A stretch of 64,000 bases of DNA from positions 62,001 to 126,000 of the forward strand of contig CAVOUJ010000032.1 in NCBI GenBank assembly GCA_963699535.1, read 5' to 3'. Shown in pieces: positions 43,512-50,594 of the stretch. A program made the position numbers and the translations under genes. This stretch comes from VBDM01 sp963699535. GTDB taxonomy: Bacteria; Pseudomonadota; Gammaproteobacteria; Burkholderiales; SG8-39. Within the stretch, counting starts at the first letter, position 1; every line of letters begins with the position of its first letter. The notes beneath the pieces were generated by a model. The model saw only the letters and a list, made by a program, of their open reading frames with translations, was not told the origin of the DNA and made no database searches.

Positions 43512-43590
43512 GGGAGGCGTCGCCCGCGACCGTTACCAGAACCGCCCAGCCGTCGTGGTCAGACACGCCGATGATACCGCCATCTCCCCG
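43512..43590 (-). pseudogene. Fragment of a conserved hypothetical gene
   Basis: About 22 codons read GGIIGVSDHDGWAVLVTV on the minus strand, resembling the N-terminus of a conserved hypothetical family that opens with I-G-V-S-D-H-x-G-W-A-V-L-V-T-V. After that the frame degenerates and merges into the carbonic anhydrase leader. It directly follows the IS remnant, so it looks like a gene truncated by insertion and deletion. Recognition rests on a short segment. Confidence 0.3.
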
Positions 43591-43602
43591 CACGTTGGTT
43601 CC

Positions 43603-43738
43603 TCACTCAAGGCCCTTGTCGACCACCTGAATCTTGAACCCAAGCGTGTAGCGGTGAACCTTCTTCGGCCCAACTGGTGCTGCCATGAACACCTCCTCAA
43701 TCGTTAGGTCGAGGTGTCCACTTTATCGGATGAGGTTC
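43603..43738 (-). mobile_element. IS3-type insertion sequence remnant (left end and OrfA start)
   Basis: On the minus strand a terminal region containing CCGATAAAGTGGACACC (like the ends of IS3-family elements) precedes a GAGGAGG ribosome site and an ATG at 43686. The 27-codon frame MAAPVGPKKVHRYTLGFKIQ matches the start of IS3-family OrfA (K-K-V-H-R-Y-x-x-x-F-K) and stops at 43603. The rest of the element is missing. The terminal region abuts a half attC site at 43739, indicating insertion into, and deletion from, the cassette array. Confidence 0.6.
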
Positions 43739-43765
43739 CGCGTCGGCTCCAGGCGCTTGTTAGGC
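43739..43765 (-). other. Half attC site (integron cassette recombination site)
   Basis: On the minus strand GCCTAAC (43765-43759, the RYYYAAC core) is followed by AAGCGCCTGGAGCCGACG, a standard attC left half. The matching right half with GTTRRRY is absent because the IS remnant begins there. It lies 10 bp after the stop codon of the YciI-type cassette gene, the expected attC position. Confidence 0.7.
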
Positions 43766-43775
43766 AGCGCCAGTG

Positions 43776-44084
43776 TCACTGGGTGATTAGGGGGCTCATC
43801 AAGCGCGGCATTGGCAGAGCCTCGAACCGAAAGCCCTCATTCGCCTTGATTGTTGGGTCGTTGTTGCGAAGGGTCTCCATCTCAGCGTCATTGCTCGCGG
43901 CAATGATCCCAATGCCGTAGCCGCCTTGAGGATCTGCTACTGGCCCGAACACAAGAGCCTTTTGCTTGTGCATCAGGTCTTGCCAGTATGCGACATGCTG
44001 ACCCATCAGGGCCCGCTCCGCCGGAGTCATGTCCTGAGCGAAGGTGGCGCGGGGAGGAATCAATTTGCAGAAGAAGTATTTCAT
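43776..44084 (-). CDS. YciI family protein carried as a gene cassette
   Basis: A 102-residue YCII-fold protein (dimeric ferredoxin-like alpha/beta fold): MKYFFCKLIPPRATFAQDMT, GQHVAYWQDLMHKQKALVFG, then GGYGIGIIAASNDAEM and EALPMPRLM. The conserved His of the family is in GQHVAYW. No specific reaction can be assigned. AGGAG lies 13 nt before the ATG. The gene is bounded by an attC site 5' (44117-44206) and half an attC 3' (43739-43765), making it an integron cassette. Its AT content is higher than that of neighbours, as expected for acquired DNA. Confidence 0.75.
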   Translation of the reverse strand: MKYFFCKLIPPRATFAQDMTPAERALMGQHVAYWQDLMHKQKALVFGPVADPQGGYGIGIIAASNDAEMETLRNNDPTIKANEGFRFEALPMPRLMSPLITQ

Positions 44085-44116
44085 GACGACAAGAGGCTCC
44101 TGGAATGTCTAGCGCT

Positions 44117-44206
44117 GCCTAACGTCCGCGGCCACCGGGCCGACGAGATAAAGCTTGCCACAAGGAGCGTTGCTTCAGAGGCTCCGGGTGGGCCGCGCGG
44201 TTAGAC
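44117..44206 (-). other. Complete attC site of an integron gene cassette
   Basis: In the cassette orientation (minus) it begins with GTCTAAC (RYYYAAC) at 44206-44200 and ends with GTTAGGC (GTTRRRY) at 44123-44117. The flanking arms CGCGCGGCCCACCCGG and CCCGGTGGCCGCGGAC pair imperfectly, with single unpaired bases in one arm, the extrahelical bases that direct integrase to one strand. Total length 90 bp is within the attC range. The centre is unstructured. No integrase gene is in the window. Confidence 0.8.
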
Positions 44207-44460
44207 AGCACTGGTGACCGGGGCCAGCCGAAGCGTAGTACTAGCCACACGGCCAACCACCAAAACAGTACCGTAGGCCACAGAACAATACGGTTCGTTG
44301 TGGAGATACCGAAGAACTCAAGAACCCACTGAAGCGCAAAGCCAGGCCAGAAGGCAAACAAAGGGCCAAGGCCCAGTGTTTGCTCGAAGGCTAGGAAACA
44401 GAGGACTGACGCCGCGAGGATGAGAGCCGCCAGAGCAAGTGCTATGAGAACTCGGCGCAT
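44119..44460 (-). CDS. Cassette-encoded small membrane protein
   Basis: A 113-residue protein with hydrophobic segments at about 5-27, 33-51 and 60-78 (MRRVLIALALAALILAASVL; FFGISTTNRIVLWPTVLFWW). No family recognised. The ATG lies 13 bp after a GTTAGAC core site (44480-44474 on this strand), as in cassettes. The last 28 or so residues are encoded by the attC site itself and the stop codon TAG is the one inside the GTTAGGC core, so the C-terminus is a by-product of cassette structure. Confidence 0.55.
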   Translation of the reverse strand: MRRVLIALALAALILAASVLCFLAFEQTLGLGPLFAFWPGFALQWVLEFFGISTTNRIVLWPTVLFWWLAVWLVLRFGWPRSPVLSNRAAHPEPLKQRSLWQALSRRPGGRGR

Positions 44461-44473
44461 TGTTCGAAGTGCT

Positions 44474-44480
44474 GTCTAAC
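44474..44480 (-). other. Isolated integron core site (attI-like or attC end)
   Basis: GTTAGAC on the minus strand, 13 bp before the membrane-protein ATG. Upstream there is no partner RYYYAAC with pairing arms, so it is either an attI-type simple site or the end of a degraded attC. Confidence 0.45.
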
Positions 44481-44674
44481 GTGAATTAGAGACCCTAAAA
44501 GGCGGATTGTATTCCGCCTCGTATCGGCTTTGCGCATTAACCCCCAATGCGATCAAGGTGATAGCGCGTACCTGCAAGCGCTGCCCAGTTTGCTATCAGC
44601 CTGAGAGACGGCCAACGCTTTGATGCGCCAACGGTTTGCAGCGACGGCTCTGATGGAGGCGGAATGCTCGGCGC
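44481..44674. other. Gene-free stretch between the cassette relic and the rpsF promoter
   Basis: No credible gene is seen. It contains one hairpin, AGGCGGA-TTGTAT-TCCGCCT at 44500-44519, followed on the minus strand by TTTTAGGG, i.e. a weak minus-strand terminator-like element. In some integrons the integrase gene lies here in the opposite direction; no integrase motif is seen in any frame. Confidence 0.5.
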
Positions 44675-44704
44675 TTGCCCTACCTCCCTCGATTCGGTTA
44701 GAAT
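44675..44704 (+). promoter_or_regulatory. Candidate promoter of the rpsF operon
   Basis: TTGCCC (44675-44680) and TAGAAT (44699-44704) with 18-bp spacing, leaving an untranslated leader of about 110 nt before rpsF. Confidence 0.45.
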
Positions 44705-44718
44705 TCAACCACTTCGCG

Positions 44719-44744
44719 ACGACCGCTCCGGCGGTCGTTTGTTT
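44719..44744 (+). promoter_or_regulatory. Leader hairpin of the rpsF operon (attenuator-like)
   Basis: ACGACCGC (44719-44726), loop TCCG, GCGGTCGT (44731-44738), then TTGTTTTC: an 8-bp stem with a T-rich tail in the rpsF leader. It could be an attenuator or part of an S6:S18 autoregulatory leader, which is known in other bacteria; the specific binding fold was not verified. Confidence 0.45.
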
Positions 44745-44819
44745 TCAACCCTGCCGCACCAGCCCCCGCCGCGTCGCAACGGCGAGCCCACGGGCGGCTT
44801 TATCCATAGGGACATATAC

Positions 44820-45229
44820 ATGCGACATTACGAAATCTGTTTCATCGTCCATCCGGACCAGAGCGAGCAGGTCCCGGCGATGATCGAGCGCTACCGCGCC
44901 ACGGTCGACCTCGAAGAACGGCAAGATTCACCGGCTCGAGGACTGGGGCCGGCGCCAGCTCACTTTCCCGATCTCCAAGGTGCACAAGGCGCACTACGTG
45001 CTCATGAATATCGAGTGCGATGCGGAGACGCTCGGCGAGCTCGAGCACTCGTTCAAGTTCAACGACGCGGTGCTCCGGCATCTCGTGGTGAAGATGGATC
45101 GCGCCTGGACGACGCCCTCGCCGATGATGAAGGAAGAGAAGGCGAAATCGGTGCTCGCGGGCGAAGCGCCCAAGGCCGAGGCGCCCAAGTGCCGAAGCGG
45201 TCAAGCCCGCCGAGCCGGCGGGCGCTTGA
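44820..45229 (+). CDS. rpsF: 30S ribosomal protein S6, two frameshifts
   Basis: S6 binds S18 in the central domain of the 30S subunit. The opening MRHYEICFIVHPDQSEQVPA is in the first frame; KIHRLEDWGRRQLTFPISK through FNDAVLRHLVVKMDRA in the second; the Ala/Glu/Lys-rich tail ending at the TGA 45227-45229 in the third. Shifts are GTC[G]ACC near 44912 and AAG[T]GCC near 45190; removing both gives 135 residues. The gene should be indispensable or nearly so, so the breaks are best explained as sequence errors. Confidence 0.9.
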
Positions 45230-45232
45230 GCG

Positions 45233-45541
45233 TTGCGCCACACGAACCAGGTTGCCGTTTCCGGAACGCTGGTCGAGCTCGACGCGCTGCGGCGCACCCC
45301 TGGCGGGGTCGCGGTGCTGAAGTTCCGGATCCAGCACGATTCATCGCAGATGGAAGCGGGCAGCGTGCGCAAGGTGAGCTGTGAGATTGCCGCGGTGGCT
45401 TTCGAGCGGGAAGCAAAGCTCCTGGCCGGCGCGAAGCTTGGAAGCAAGGTGAAGATAAACGGATTTCTCGCCGCGAGGAGCCGCAGGAGCAAGGCGCTCG
45501 TGCTGCACGCGACGGAGATCGAATTCGGACAAGGAGACTGA
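45233..45541 (+). CDS. priB: Primosomal replication protein N
   Basis: PriB is a small OB-fold single-strand-binding protein of the replication-restart primosome, typically placed between rpsF and rpsR. The 102-residue protein shows NQVAVSGTLVELDALRRTPGG and the later VSCEIAAVAF and VKINGFLAARS strands. It begins with TTG 45233, three bases after the rpsF stop; the OB strand starts five residues later so an internal start is unlikely. Confidence 0.9.
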   Translation: MRHTNQVAVSGTLVELDALRRTPGGVAVLKFRIQHDSSQMEAGSVRKVSCEIAAVAFEREAKLLAGAKLGSKVKINGFLAARSRRSKALVLHATEIEFGQGD

Positions 45542-45542
45542 C

Positions 45543-45854
45543 GTGCCCCCACCCAGAGGTCGAGGCGGATTCAAAGGCAAAGGCAAGGGAAAAGGCAAGG
45601 GCCGCGACAACAAGCGCGACCAGAAGGGCTCGAAGCAGCTCTTCAAGCGGCGCAAGTTCTGCCGCTTCACAGCCGAAAAGATCGAGTGGATCGACTACAA
45701 GGATGTCGATCTGCTCAGGGACTTCATCGGCGAGAACGGAAAGATCATCCCGGCGCGCATCACCGGCACGCGCACGCACTACCAGCGCCAGCTGTCGGTC
45801 GCGGTCAAGCGCGCCCGCTATCTCGCGCTGCTGCCGTATACCGATCTCCATTAA
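45543..45854 (+). CDS. rpsR: 30S ribosomal protein S18
   Basis: S18 partners S6 in the small subunit. The conserved core KRRKFCRFTAEKIEWIDYKD and ITGTRTHYQRQLSVAVKRAR is complete. The N-terminus has an unusual Lys/Gly repeat (F-K-G-K-G-K-G-K-G-K-G-R-D), making it 103 residues against about 75-90 in most relatives. GTG start at 45543 with AAGGAGACTG upstream in the priB end. Confidence 0.95.
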   Translation: MPPPRGRGGFKGKGKGKGKGRDNKRDQKGSKQLFKRRKFCRFTAEKIEWIDYKDVDLLRDFIGENGKIIPARITGTRTHYQRQLSVAVKRARYLALLPYTDLH

Positions 45855-45875
45855 GCAAGCCGCGAGGAGTTGCTC

Positions 45876-46334
45876 ATGCAAGTGATTCTGCTCGAGAAGG
45901 TCGTCAACCTCGGCGGCCTCGGCGACGTGGTCAAGGTGAAGGACGGCTTTGCCCGCAATTTCCTGCTGCCGCAGGGCAAGGCGCGGCGCGCGACGCCCGA
46001 GAACCTCGCCGAGTTCGAGAAGAAGCGCACCGAGCTCGAGCGCGCCCAGTCGGCAGCCCTCGCTGCGGCCCAGGAAAAGGGCGCGAAGCTCGAGGGCCTG
46101 ATGGTCCAGATCACCCAGAAGGCGGGCGTCGACGGACGCCTGTTCGGCTCGGTCACCAATTTCGATATCGTCGAGGCGCTAAAAGGACAGGGGTTCGAAG
46201 TGGAGCGCTCGATGATCCGCCTGCCGCAGGGGCCGCTCAAGACGGTCGGCGATCACTCCATTGCGGTCGCGCTGCATACCGATGTGCTGGTCCACATCAA
46301 GGTCTCGGTGCTCGGGGAGACCGCGCAGCAGTGA
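45876..46334 (+). CDS. rplI: 50S ribosomal protein L9
   Basis: L9 has two RNA-binding domains joined by a long helix. The N-terminal MQVILLEKVVNLGGLGDVVKVKDGFARNFL is diagnostic; the linker helix (about 42-75) is Ala/Glu/Lys rich. 152 residues from ATG 45876, which follows GAGGAG by 6 nt; a TTG two codons upstream (45870) is less likely. Followed by an intrinsic terminator. Confidence 0.96.
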   Translation: MQVILLEKVVNLGGLGDVVKVKDGFARNFLLPQGKARRATPENLAEFEKKRTELERAQSAALAAAQEKGAKLEGLMVQITQKAGVDGRLFGSVTNFDIVEALKGQGFEVERSMIRLPQGPLKTVGDHSIAVALHTDVLVHIKVSVLGETAQQ

Positions 46335-46359
46335 CGGCGCAAGCCGTTGATGCGAAAGG

Positions 46360-46382
46360 GGCCGGCCGCAGCCGGCCTTTTT
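46360..46382 (+). terminator. Intrinsic terminator of the rpsF-rplI operon
   Basis: GGCCGGC (46360-46366), loop CGCA, GCCGGCC (46371-46377) and five T residues: a textbook rho-independent terminator 26 bp after the rplI stop. Confidence 0.88.
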
Positions 46383-46449
46383 GTTGTAGAAGCTGCGCAA
46401 ACGCGCCGGTAAAGGGTAGAATTTTTCGGCGAAGTCCGCCGAGTTTCCC

Positions 46450-47841
46450 ATGGCCCAGCCGCTCCCCCAAACCACCACCGATTCGCAGCTCCTGAACCTC
46501 AGGGTTCCGCCGCATTCGATCGACGCGGAGCAGTCGGTGCTGGGGGGACTCCTCATCGACAACAGCGCCTTCGACAAGATCGGCGACGTCATCACCGAGT
46601 CGGACTTCTACCGCGACGATCATCGCCGCATCTTCCGCCATATCAGCCGCCTCATCGAGAAGAGCAAGCCCGCCGACGTGGTCACGGTGGACGAGGCGAT
46701 CAAGGCGAGCGAGGACAAGGACAAGACCGGTGGCATCACCTACCTCGCGGCGCTCGCCGGCAACACGCCCTCGGCGCACAACGTGCGGCGCTACGCCGAG
46801 ATCGTGCGGGAATGCGCGATCCTGCGAAAGCTCATCGAGGTCTCGACCGAAATCGCCGACGGGGCGCTCAACCGCATGGGCAGGGAGGTCGGGCAGCTGC
46901 TCGACGAGGCCGAGTCCAAGATCTTCCAGATCGCCGAGGCCGGGGCAAGGACGCGGCAGGGTTTCATGGAGATCCAGCCCCTGCTCACGCAGGTGATGGA
47001 GCGCATCGACCTCCTCTACCACAAGGACAACCCTTCGGACATCACCGGAGTTCCGACCGGTTACCGCGACCTCGACCGTGACACGTCGGGGTTGCAGCCC
47101 GGCGACCTGGTCATCATCGCCGGAAGGCCGAGCATGGGAAAGACCGCGCTCGCGCTGAATATGGCCGAGCACGTCGCGGTGGAGAACAAGCTACCGGTCG
47201 CGATCTTCAGCATGGAAATGTCGGGAGCCCAGCTCGCGATGCGCCTGCTCGGCTCGATCGGGCGGCTCGACCAGCACAAGCTGCGCACCGGGCGGCTCTC
47301 CGACGACGACTGGAACCGGCTGACCAACGCAGTGGGCAAGCTGCACGACGCGCCGATCCTCGTGGACGAATCGGGTGCGCTGAACGCCCTGGAGCTGCGC
47401 GCCCGCGCGCGCAGGCTGCACCGCCAGTACGGCGCGCTCGGCCTGATCGTGGTCGACTACCTCCAGCTCATGCAGGCAAGCAGCGACGGTGAGAACCGCG
47501 CGACCGAGATCTCGGAGATCTCGCGCTCGCTCAAGGCGCTCGCCAAGGAATTGAAGGTCCCCGTGGTTGCGCTGTCGCAGCTCTCGCGCGCGGTCGAGCA
47601 GCGCACCGGCCCCAAGCGCCCGATCATGTCGGATCTGCGCGAGTCGGGGGCGATCGAGCAGGACGCCGACCTGATCCTCGCGATCTACCGCGAGGAGGTC
47701 TATACGCCGGATACGCCCGAAAAGGGCATGGCCGAGATCATCATCCTCAAGCAGCGCAACGGCCCCATCGGAACGGTCAAGCTGACTTTCCTCGGGGAAT
47801 ACACGCGCTTTGAGAACTACGCGCAGACCGACAGGTACTGA
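46450..47841 (+). CDS. dnaB: Replicative DNA helicase DnaB
   Basis: DnaB is the hexameric 5'-3' helicase of the replication fork. The 463-residue protein has the N-terminal collar domain (PPHSIDAEQSVLGGLLIDN), the linker helix, and the RecA-like motor with Walker A AGRPSMGKT near 225-233, Walker B LGLIVVDYLQLM and the SDLRESGAIEQDAD signature. No intein is present. It converges on the histidine phosphatase gene with a 12-bp gap. Confidence 0.97.
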   Translation: MAQPLPQTTTDSQLLNLRVPPHSIDAEQSVLGGLLIDNSAFDKIGDVITESDFYRDDHRRIFRHISRLIEKSKPADVVTVDEAIKASEDKDKTGGITYLAALAGNTPSAHNVRRYAEIVRECAILRKLIEVSTEIADGALNRMGREVGQLLDEAESKIFQIAEAGARTRQGFMEIQPLLTQVMERIDLLYHKDNPSDITGVPTGYRDLDRDTSGLQPGDLVIIAGRPSMGKTALALNMAEHVAVENKLPVAIFSMEMSGAQLAMRLLGSIGRLDQHKLRTGRLSDDDWNRLTNAVGKLHDAPILVDESGALNALELRARARRLHRQYGALGLIVVDYLQLMQASSDGENRATEISEISRSLKALAKELKVPVVALSQLSRAVEQRTGPKRPIMSDLRESGAIEQDADLILAIYREEVYTPDTPEKGMAEIIILKQRNGPIGTVKLTFLGEYTRFENYAQTDRY

Positions 47842-47853
47842 GGAAGCCTGCAG

Positions 47854-48504
47854 CTACTGCTTCGCCGCGCCCTTCAAGGTTTCCCAGTCCTTCGACCCTA
47901 TCCTCGCGAAAATCTCGAAGCCGCTCCCGAGCGGGCGGATGACCGCGGCCTCGCCTTCGGCGAGATAGGGCGGCCCGGCGACGCTGTAGAACGGGTTGGC
48001 GTGGCTGACGACGGCGAGATTCGCGCCTTTTCGAACCGGCGCGATCAGTATCCTTCTCAAGGGCGCATAGCGGTCGGAGCCGGCAGGTGCCGCTGGGCCG
48101 CCGCGCACCTGCTGCGTCTTCTCGGCCCGTCCGAACATGAGCTGCGCGGTCTCGACGGTGCGGCAGAACGGGCTGGCGAGAACCGATCCCACGGGAATGC
48201 GGAGTCGCTGGATCGCGGTGCCGACGGCGCTTGCGTCGGCGCGCCCTGAGTCGGTGAGATTGCGCTGGCCTGAGCAATCCTCGTAGCTCTTCATTTTGCT
48301 GTCGTTCTGGCTGAGGTCGGTCGCGGCGTGACGGAAGTAGAGGATGTAGCCGCCCTTGCGCAGCTCGGACAGGAGAACCGAAGGAGCTGGCTCACGTGCG
48401 GGAAGGGAGTTGCGCTCCGAGTCTGCTCTCGCCGGAACCTGGGCCGAAGCAGACGGGCCGAGCAGTATCACGGCAATTGCGGTAGCGAAACAAGCCCTGA
48501 TCAT
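47854..48504 (-). CDS. Secreted histidine phosphatase family protein
   Basis: A 216-residue phosphoglycerate-mutase-like (histidine phosphatase) protein with a signal peptide (cleavage after ASA at about 21). The catalytic motif is RHAATD (His59; most relatives have RHG or RHA), the second conserved arginine is in SPFCRTVETAQ, and the late histidine in VVSHANPF. Substrate unknown; periplasmic phosphomonoesterase is the family expectation. ATG 48504 is chosen because the signal peptide starts there. It diverges from hemP. Confidence 0.8.
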   Translation of the reverse strand: MIRACFATAIAVILLGPSASAQVPARADSERNSLPAREPAPSVLLSELRKGGYILYFRHAATDLSQNDSKMKSYEDCSGQRNLTDSGRADASAVGTAIQRLRIPVGSVLASPFCRTVETAQLMFGRAEKTQQVRGGPAAPAGSDRYAPLRRILIAPVRKGANLAVVSHANPFYSVAGPPYLAEGEAAVIRPLGSGFEIFARIGSKDWETLKGAAKQ

Positions 48505-48554
48505 TCGTGAATCCGCTTGAGTGGTCGGTGATTGTACGTCCAGCCGAGGAGGCT

Positions 48555-48584
48555 TTGACAACACGAATGAGAATGGTTATCATT
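48555..48584 (+). promoter_or_regulatory. Fur-controlled promoter of the hemP-tonB operon
   Basis: TTGACA (48555-48560), a 17-bp spacer and TATCAT (48578-48583) form a near-consensus sigma-70 promoter. The palindrome-like AATGAGAATGGTTATCATT (48566-48584) resembles the 19-bp Fur box and covers the spacer and -10, so iron-loaded Fur would block RNA polymerase. Confidence 0.75.
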
Positions 48585-48592
48585 AGATCACC

Positions 48593-48775
48593 ATGCTTTC
48601 CGACGCGACCAAACCTCCAAAGAATCAAAGACCTGAACCTAGGACCCCTCCGTCGGAGGGCCGCGTGTTAAGCCGTGAACTGCTCGGGGAGCGCGGCGAA
48701 CTGGTCATCGAGCACAACGGCCGCGAGTACCGCCTGCGTCTGACCCAGAGCGGCAAGCTGATTCTCACCGCGTGA
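48593..48775 (+). CDS. hemP: Hemin uptake protein HemP
   Basis: A 60-residue protein with a disordered Pro/Arg-rich start and the HemP core SRELLGERGELVIEHNGREY and LRLTQSGKLILT. In proteobacteria hemP is commonly the first gene of Fur-regulated heme or siderophore loci; the protein is needed for expression or function of heme uptake in several species, by a mechanism not settled. ATG lies 9 bp after the Fur box. Its stop overlaps the GTG of tonB. Confidence 0.88.
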   Translation: MLSDATKPPKNQRPEPRTPPSEGRVLSRELLGERGELVIEHNGREYRLRLTQSGKLILTA

Positions 48776-49419
48776 GCGCCGTGTACTCCGTCGCGAACCC
48801 TCATTTCCGTGCCCTCGAGCGGGATCACGCGCCGCGCAGTGTGGGCGCCGCGGCGGTAGTCGCGCTGCACGCGCTGGTGCTCGCTGCGATGCTCAGCTAC
48901 CAGCCGGCGCGCAGCGCGCTCCTCGCCGCCGCGCCCATCATGGTCGACTGGATCGCCCAGCCGCGGGTCGAGCCGCGAAGCGAGCCGAAGCCGAGACCCA
49001 AGCCCGTGGTGGTGCAGCCCGAACCCAAGCCGGTCGAGCCGGCACCGATCATCGCCGCGGCGAACGAGACTCCGGCCGTGATGACCGCGCCTGCACCTCC
49101 GCCGGCACCTGTCGCGCAGGCCGAGCCGGCGCCGCTCAGCATGCCCATTTTCAACGCCGATTACCTCGACAACCCGGCTCCGTCCTATCCGGCGCTGTCG
49201 CGGCGCCTGCACGAAGAGGGACGGGTGCTGCTGCGCGTGCTCGTCAATCCTGCCGGCCTCGCCGATGAGGTTCAGGTCCAGTCCTCGAGCGGCCATGCGC
49301 GCCTCGACACGGCGGCGCGCGAGACGGTGCGCGGCTGGAAGTTCGTTCCGGCGAAGCGCGGCGCGGAACCGGTGCCGGCATGGGTGCTGATCCCGGTCTC
49401 TTTCAGGCTGGAGGGCTGA
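48772..49419 (+). CDS. tonB: Energy transducer TonB
   Basis: TonB spans the periplasm and transmits proton-motive force from ExbBD to outer-membrane receptors. The 215-residue product has a membrane anchor at about 24-42 (GAAAVVALHALVLAAML), a Pro/Glu/Lys-rich rod at about 62-120 (EPKPRPKPVVVQPEPKPVEP) and the C-terminal domain with YPALSRRLHEEGRVLLRVLV. GTG start 48772 overlaps the hemP stop. Confidence 0.92.
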   Translation: MSAVYSVANPHFRALERDHAPRSVGAAAVVALHALVLAAMLSYQPARSALLAAAPIMVDWIAQPRVEPRSEPKPRPKPVVVQPEPKPVEPAPIIAAANETPAVMTAPAPPPAPVAQAEPAPLSMPIFNADYLDNPAPSYPALSRRLHEEGRVLLRVLVNPAGLADEVQVQSSSGHARLDTAARETVRGWKFVPAKRGAEPVPAWVLIPVSFRLEG

Positions 49420-49422
49420 CCC

Positions 49423-50159
49423 ATGGAACCCGTGCAGGCAGTCGGATTCTCGAGTTTCCTCGCGCACACCGACGGGGTCGGAAAAGCGATCCTCGTCGTG
49501 CTGCTGGTGATGTCGCTCGCCACCTGGTATTTCATCTTTACCAAGGCGGCTGAATCTGCTGTTGCAGAGAAAGCGCAGCGCCCAGTTCCTGCGAACCTTC
49601 TGGAACGCGCCCTCGCTCGCCGCGGTCGAGACGCACCTCGAGGAGCACCATCCCGACGAGCCGTTTTCGCACCTTGCCTGGCACGCGATCGTCGCCTCGC
49701 GCCACCATCAGCGCGCCGACAAGCTCGACGCGGCCGGCGGTGCCGCGGAGTTCCTGACCCGCTCCATGCGCCGGGTGATCGACGAGGACACCGCGCGCAT
49801 CGAATCGGGGCTGACCGTGCTCGCATCGGTGGGCTCGACCGCGCCGTTCGTCGGCCTGTTCGGCACGGTCTGGGCCGTCTATCACGCGCTCGTCAGCATC
49901 GGCCTATCGGGGCAGGGCACGCTCGACAAGGTCGCCGGCCCCGTCGGCGAGGCGCTGATCATGACCGCGCTCGGCCTCGCGGTCGCGATCCCGGCGGTGC
50001 TCGCGCTACAACACCTTCGTGCGCTCGAACCGCCTGGTGCTCGCCGGACTGGACGCCTTCGCGCACGATCTTTTCGCCGTGCTCACCACCGGCTCGCACG
50101 TGGGCGAATCGGCCGGCACCGTTCCGTTGCGCCCGGCCGCTGCAAGAGGCGCGCTCTGA
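49423..50159 (+). CDS. exbB: Biopolymer transport protein ExbB, two frameshifts
   Basis: ExbB is the pentameric proton-channel partner of ExbD. The first membrane helix (AILVVLLVMSLATWYFIFTK) is in frame 1; RKRSAQFLRTFWNAPSL through VGSTAPFVGLFGTVWAVYHAL and LGLAVAIPAVLA in frame 2; YNTFVRSNRLVLAGLDAF and the stop in frame 3. Shifts lie near 49548 and 50008 (GCG[C]TAC). Removing one base at each gives 244 residues. The conserved Thr/Pro of helices 2 and 3 are intact. The first frame stays open through exbD and would give a false ExbB-ExbD fusion. Confidence 0.85.
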
Positions 50160-50160
50160 G

Positions 50161-50583
50161 ATGGCCTTCGGCGGCTTCAAACGCGGCAGCGAACCCGCGC
50201 CCATGGCCGAGATCAACATGATCCCGCTGATCGACGTGATGCTGGTGCTGCTCGTGATCTTCATCATCACCGCACCGCTGCTCACGCATGCGGTGAAGCT
50301 CGAGCTGCCCAGGGTTGCCAGCCATCCGAACCTGACCCGGCCCGATCACATCACGGTCTCGATCGATGCAGCGGGGACTCTCTTCTGGAACGGCGGGCAG
50401 GTATCGCGAGCCGAGCTCGACACGCGCCTCGCGGCAGCGGCTAAACAGAATCCGCAGCCGGAACTGCACCTGCGCGCCGACCGCGCCACGCGCTACGAGA
50501 ACGTCGCTGAGGTCATGTCCGACGCGGCGCGCTTCGGGCTCGGCCGGATCGGCTTCGTTTCCGACCCGGACCGGCGGAATTGA
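50161..50583 (+). CDS. exbD: Biopolymer transport protein ExbD
   Basis: A 140-residue single-span protein. The helix INMIPLIDVMLVLLVIFIIT (about 18-37) carries the essential membrane Asp25, and the periplasmic domain contains LHLRADRATRYENVAEVM. Starts one base after the exbB stop; ends overlapping the FTR1 upstream region. Confidence 0.94.
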   Translation: MAFGGFKRGSEPAPMAEINMIPLIDVMLVLLVIFIITAPLLTHAVKLELPRVASHPNLTRPDHITVSIDAAGTLFWNGGQVSRAELDTRLAAAAKQNPQPELHLRADRATRYENVAEVMSDAARFGLGRIGFVSDPDRRN

Positions 50584-50594
50584 GGGAGTCCGAC

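Noticed and set aside
44820..45229. Programmed +1 frameshifting as explanation for the broken genes
   Set aside because: The break sites share no slippery codon, stop codon or stimulatory motif, and they occur in unrelated genes, some twice; sequence error is simpler.
46360..46382. A CRISPR-like or REP-type repeat at the rplI end
   Set aside because: Single hairpin with T-tract; it is an intrinsic terminator.
49423..50583. An ExbB-ExbD fusion frame
   Set aside because: The conserved ExbB sequence lies in two other frames across the middle, and ExbD has its own ATG at 50161.
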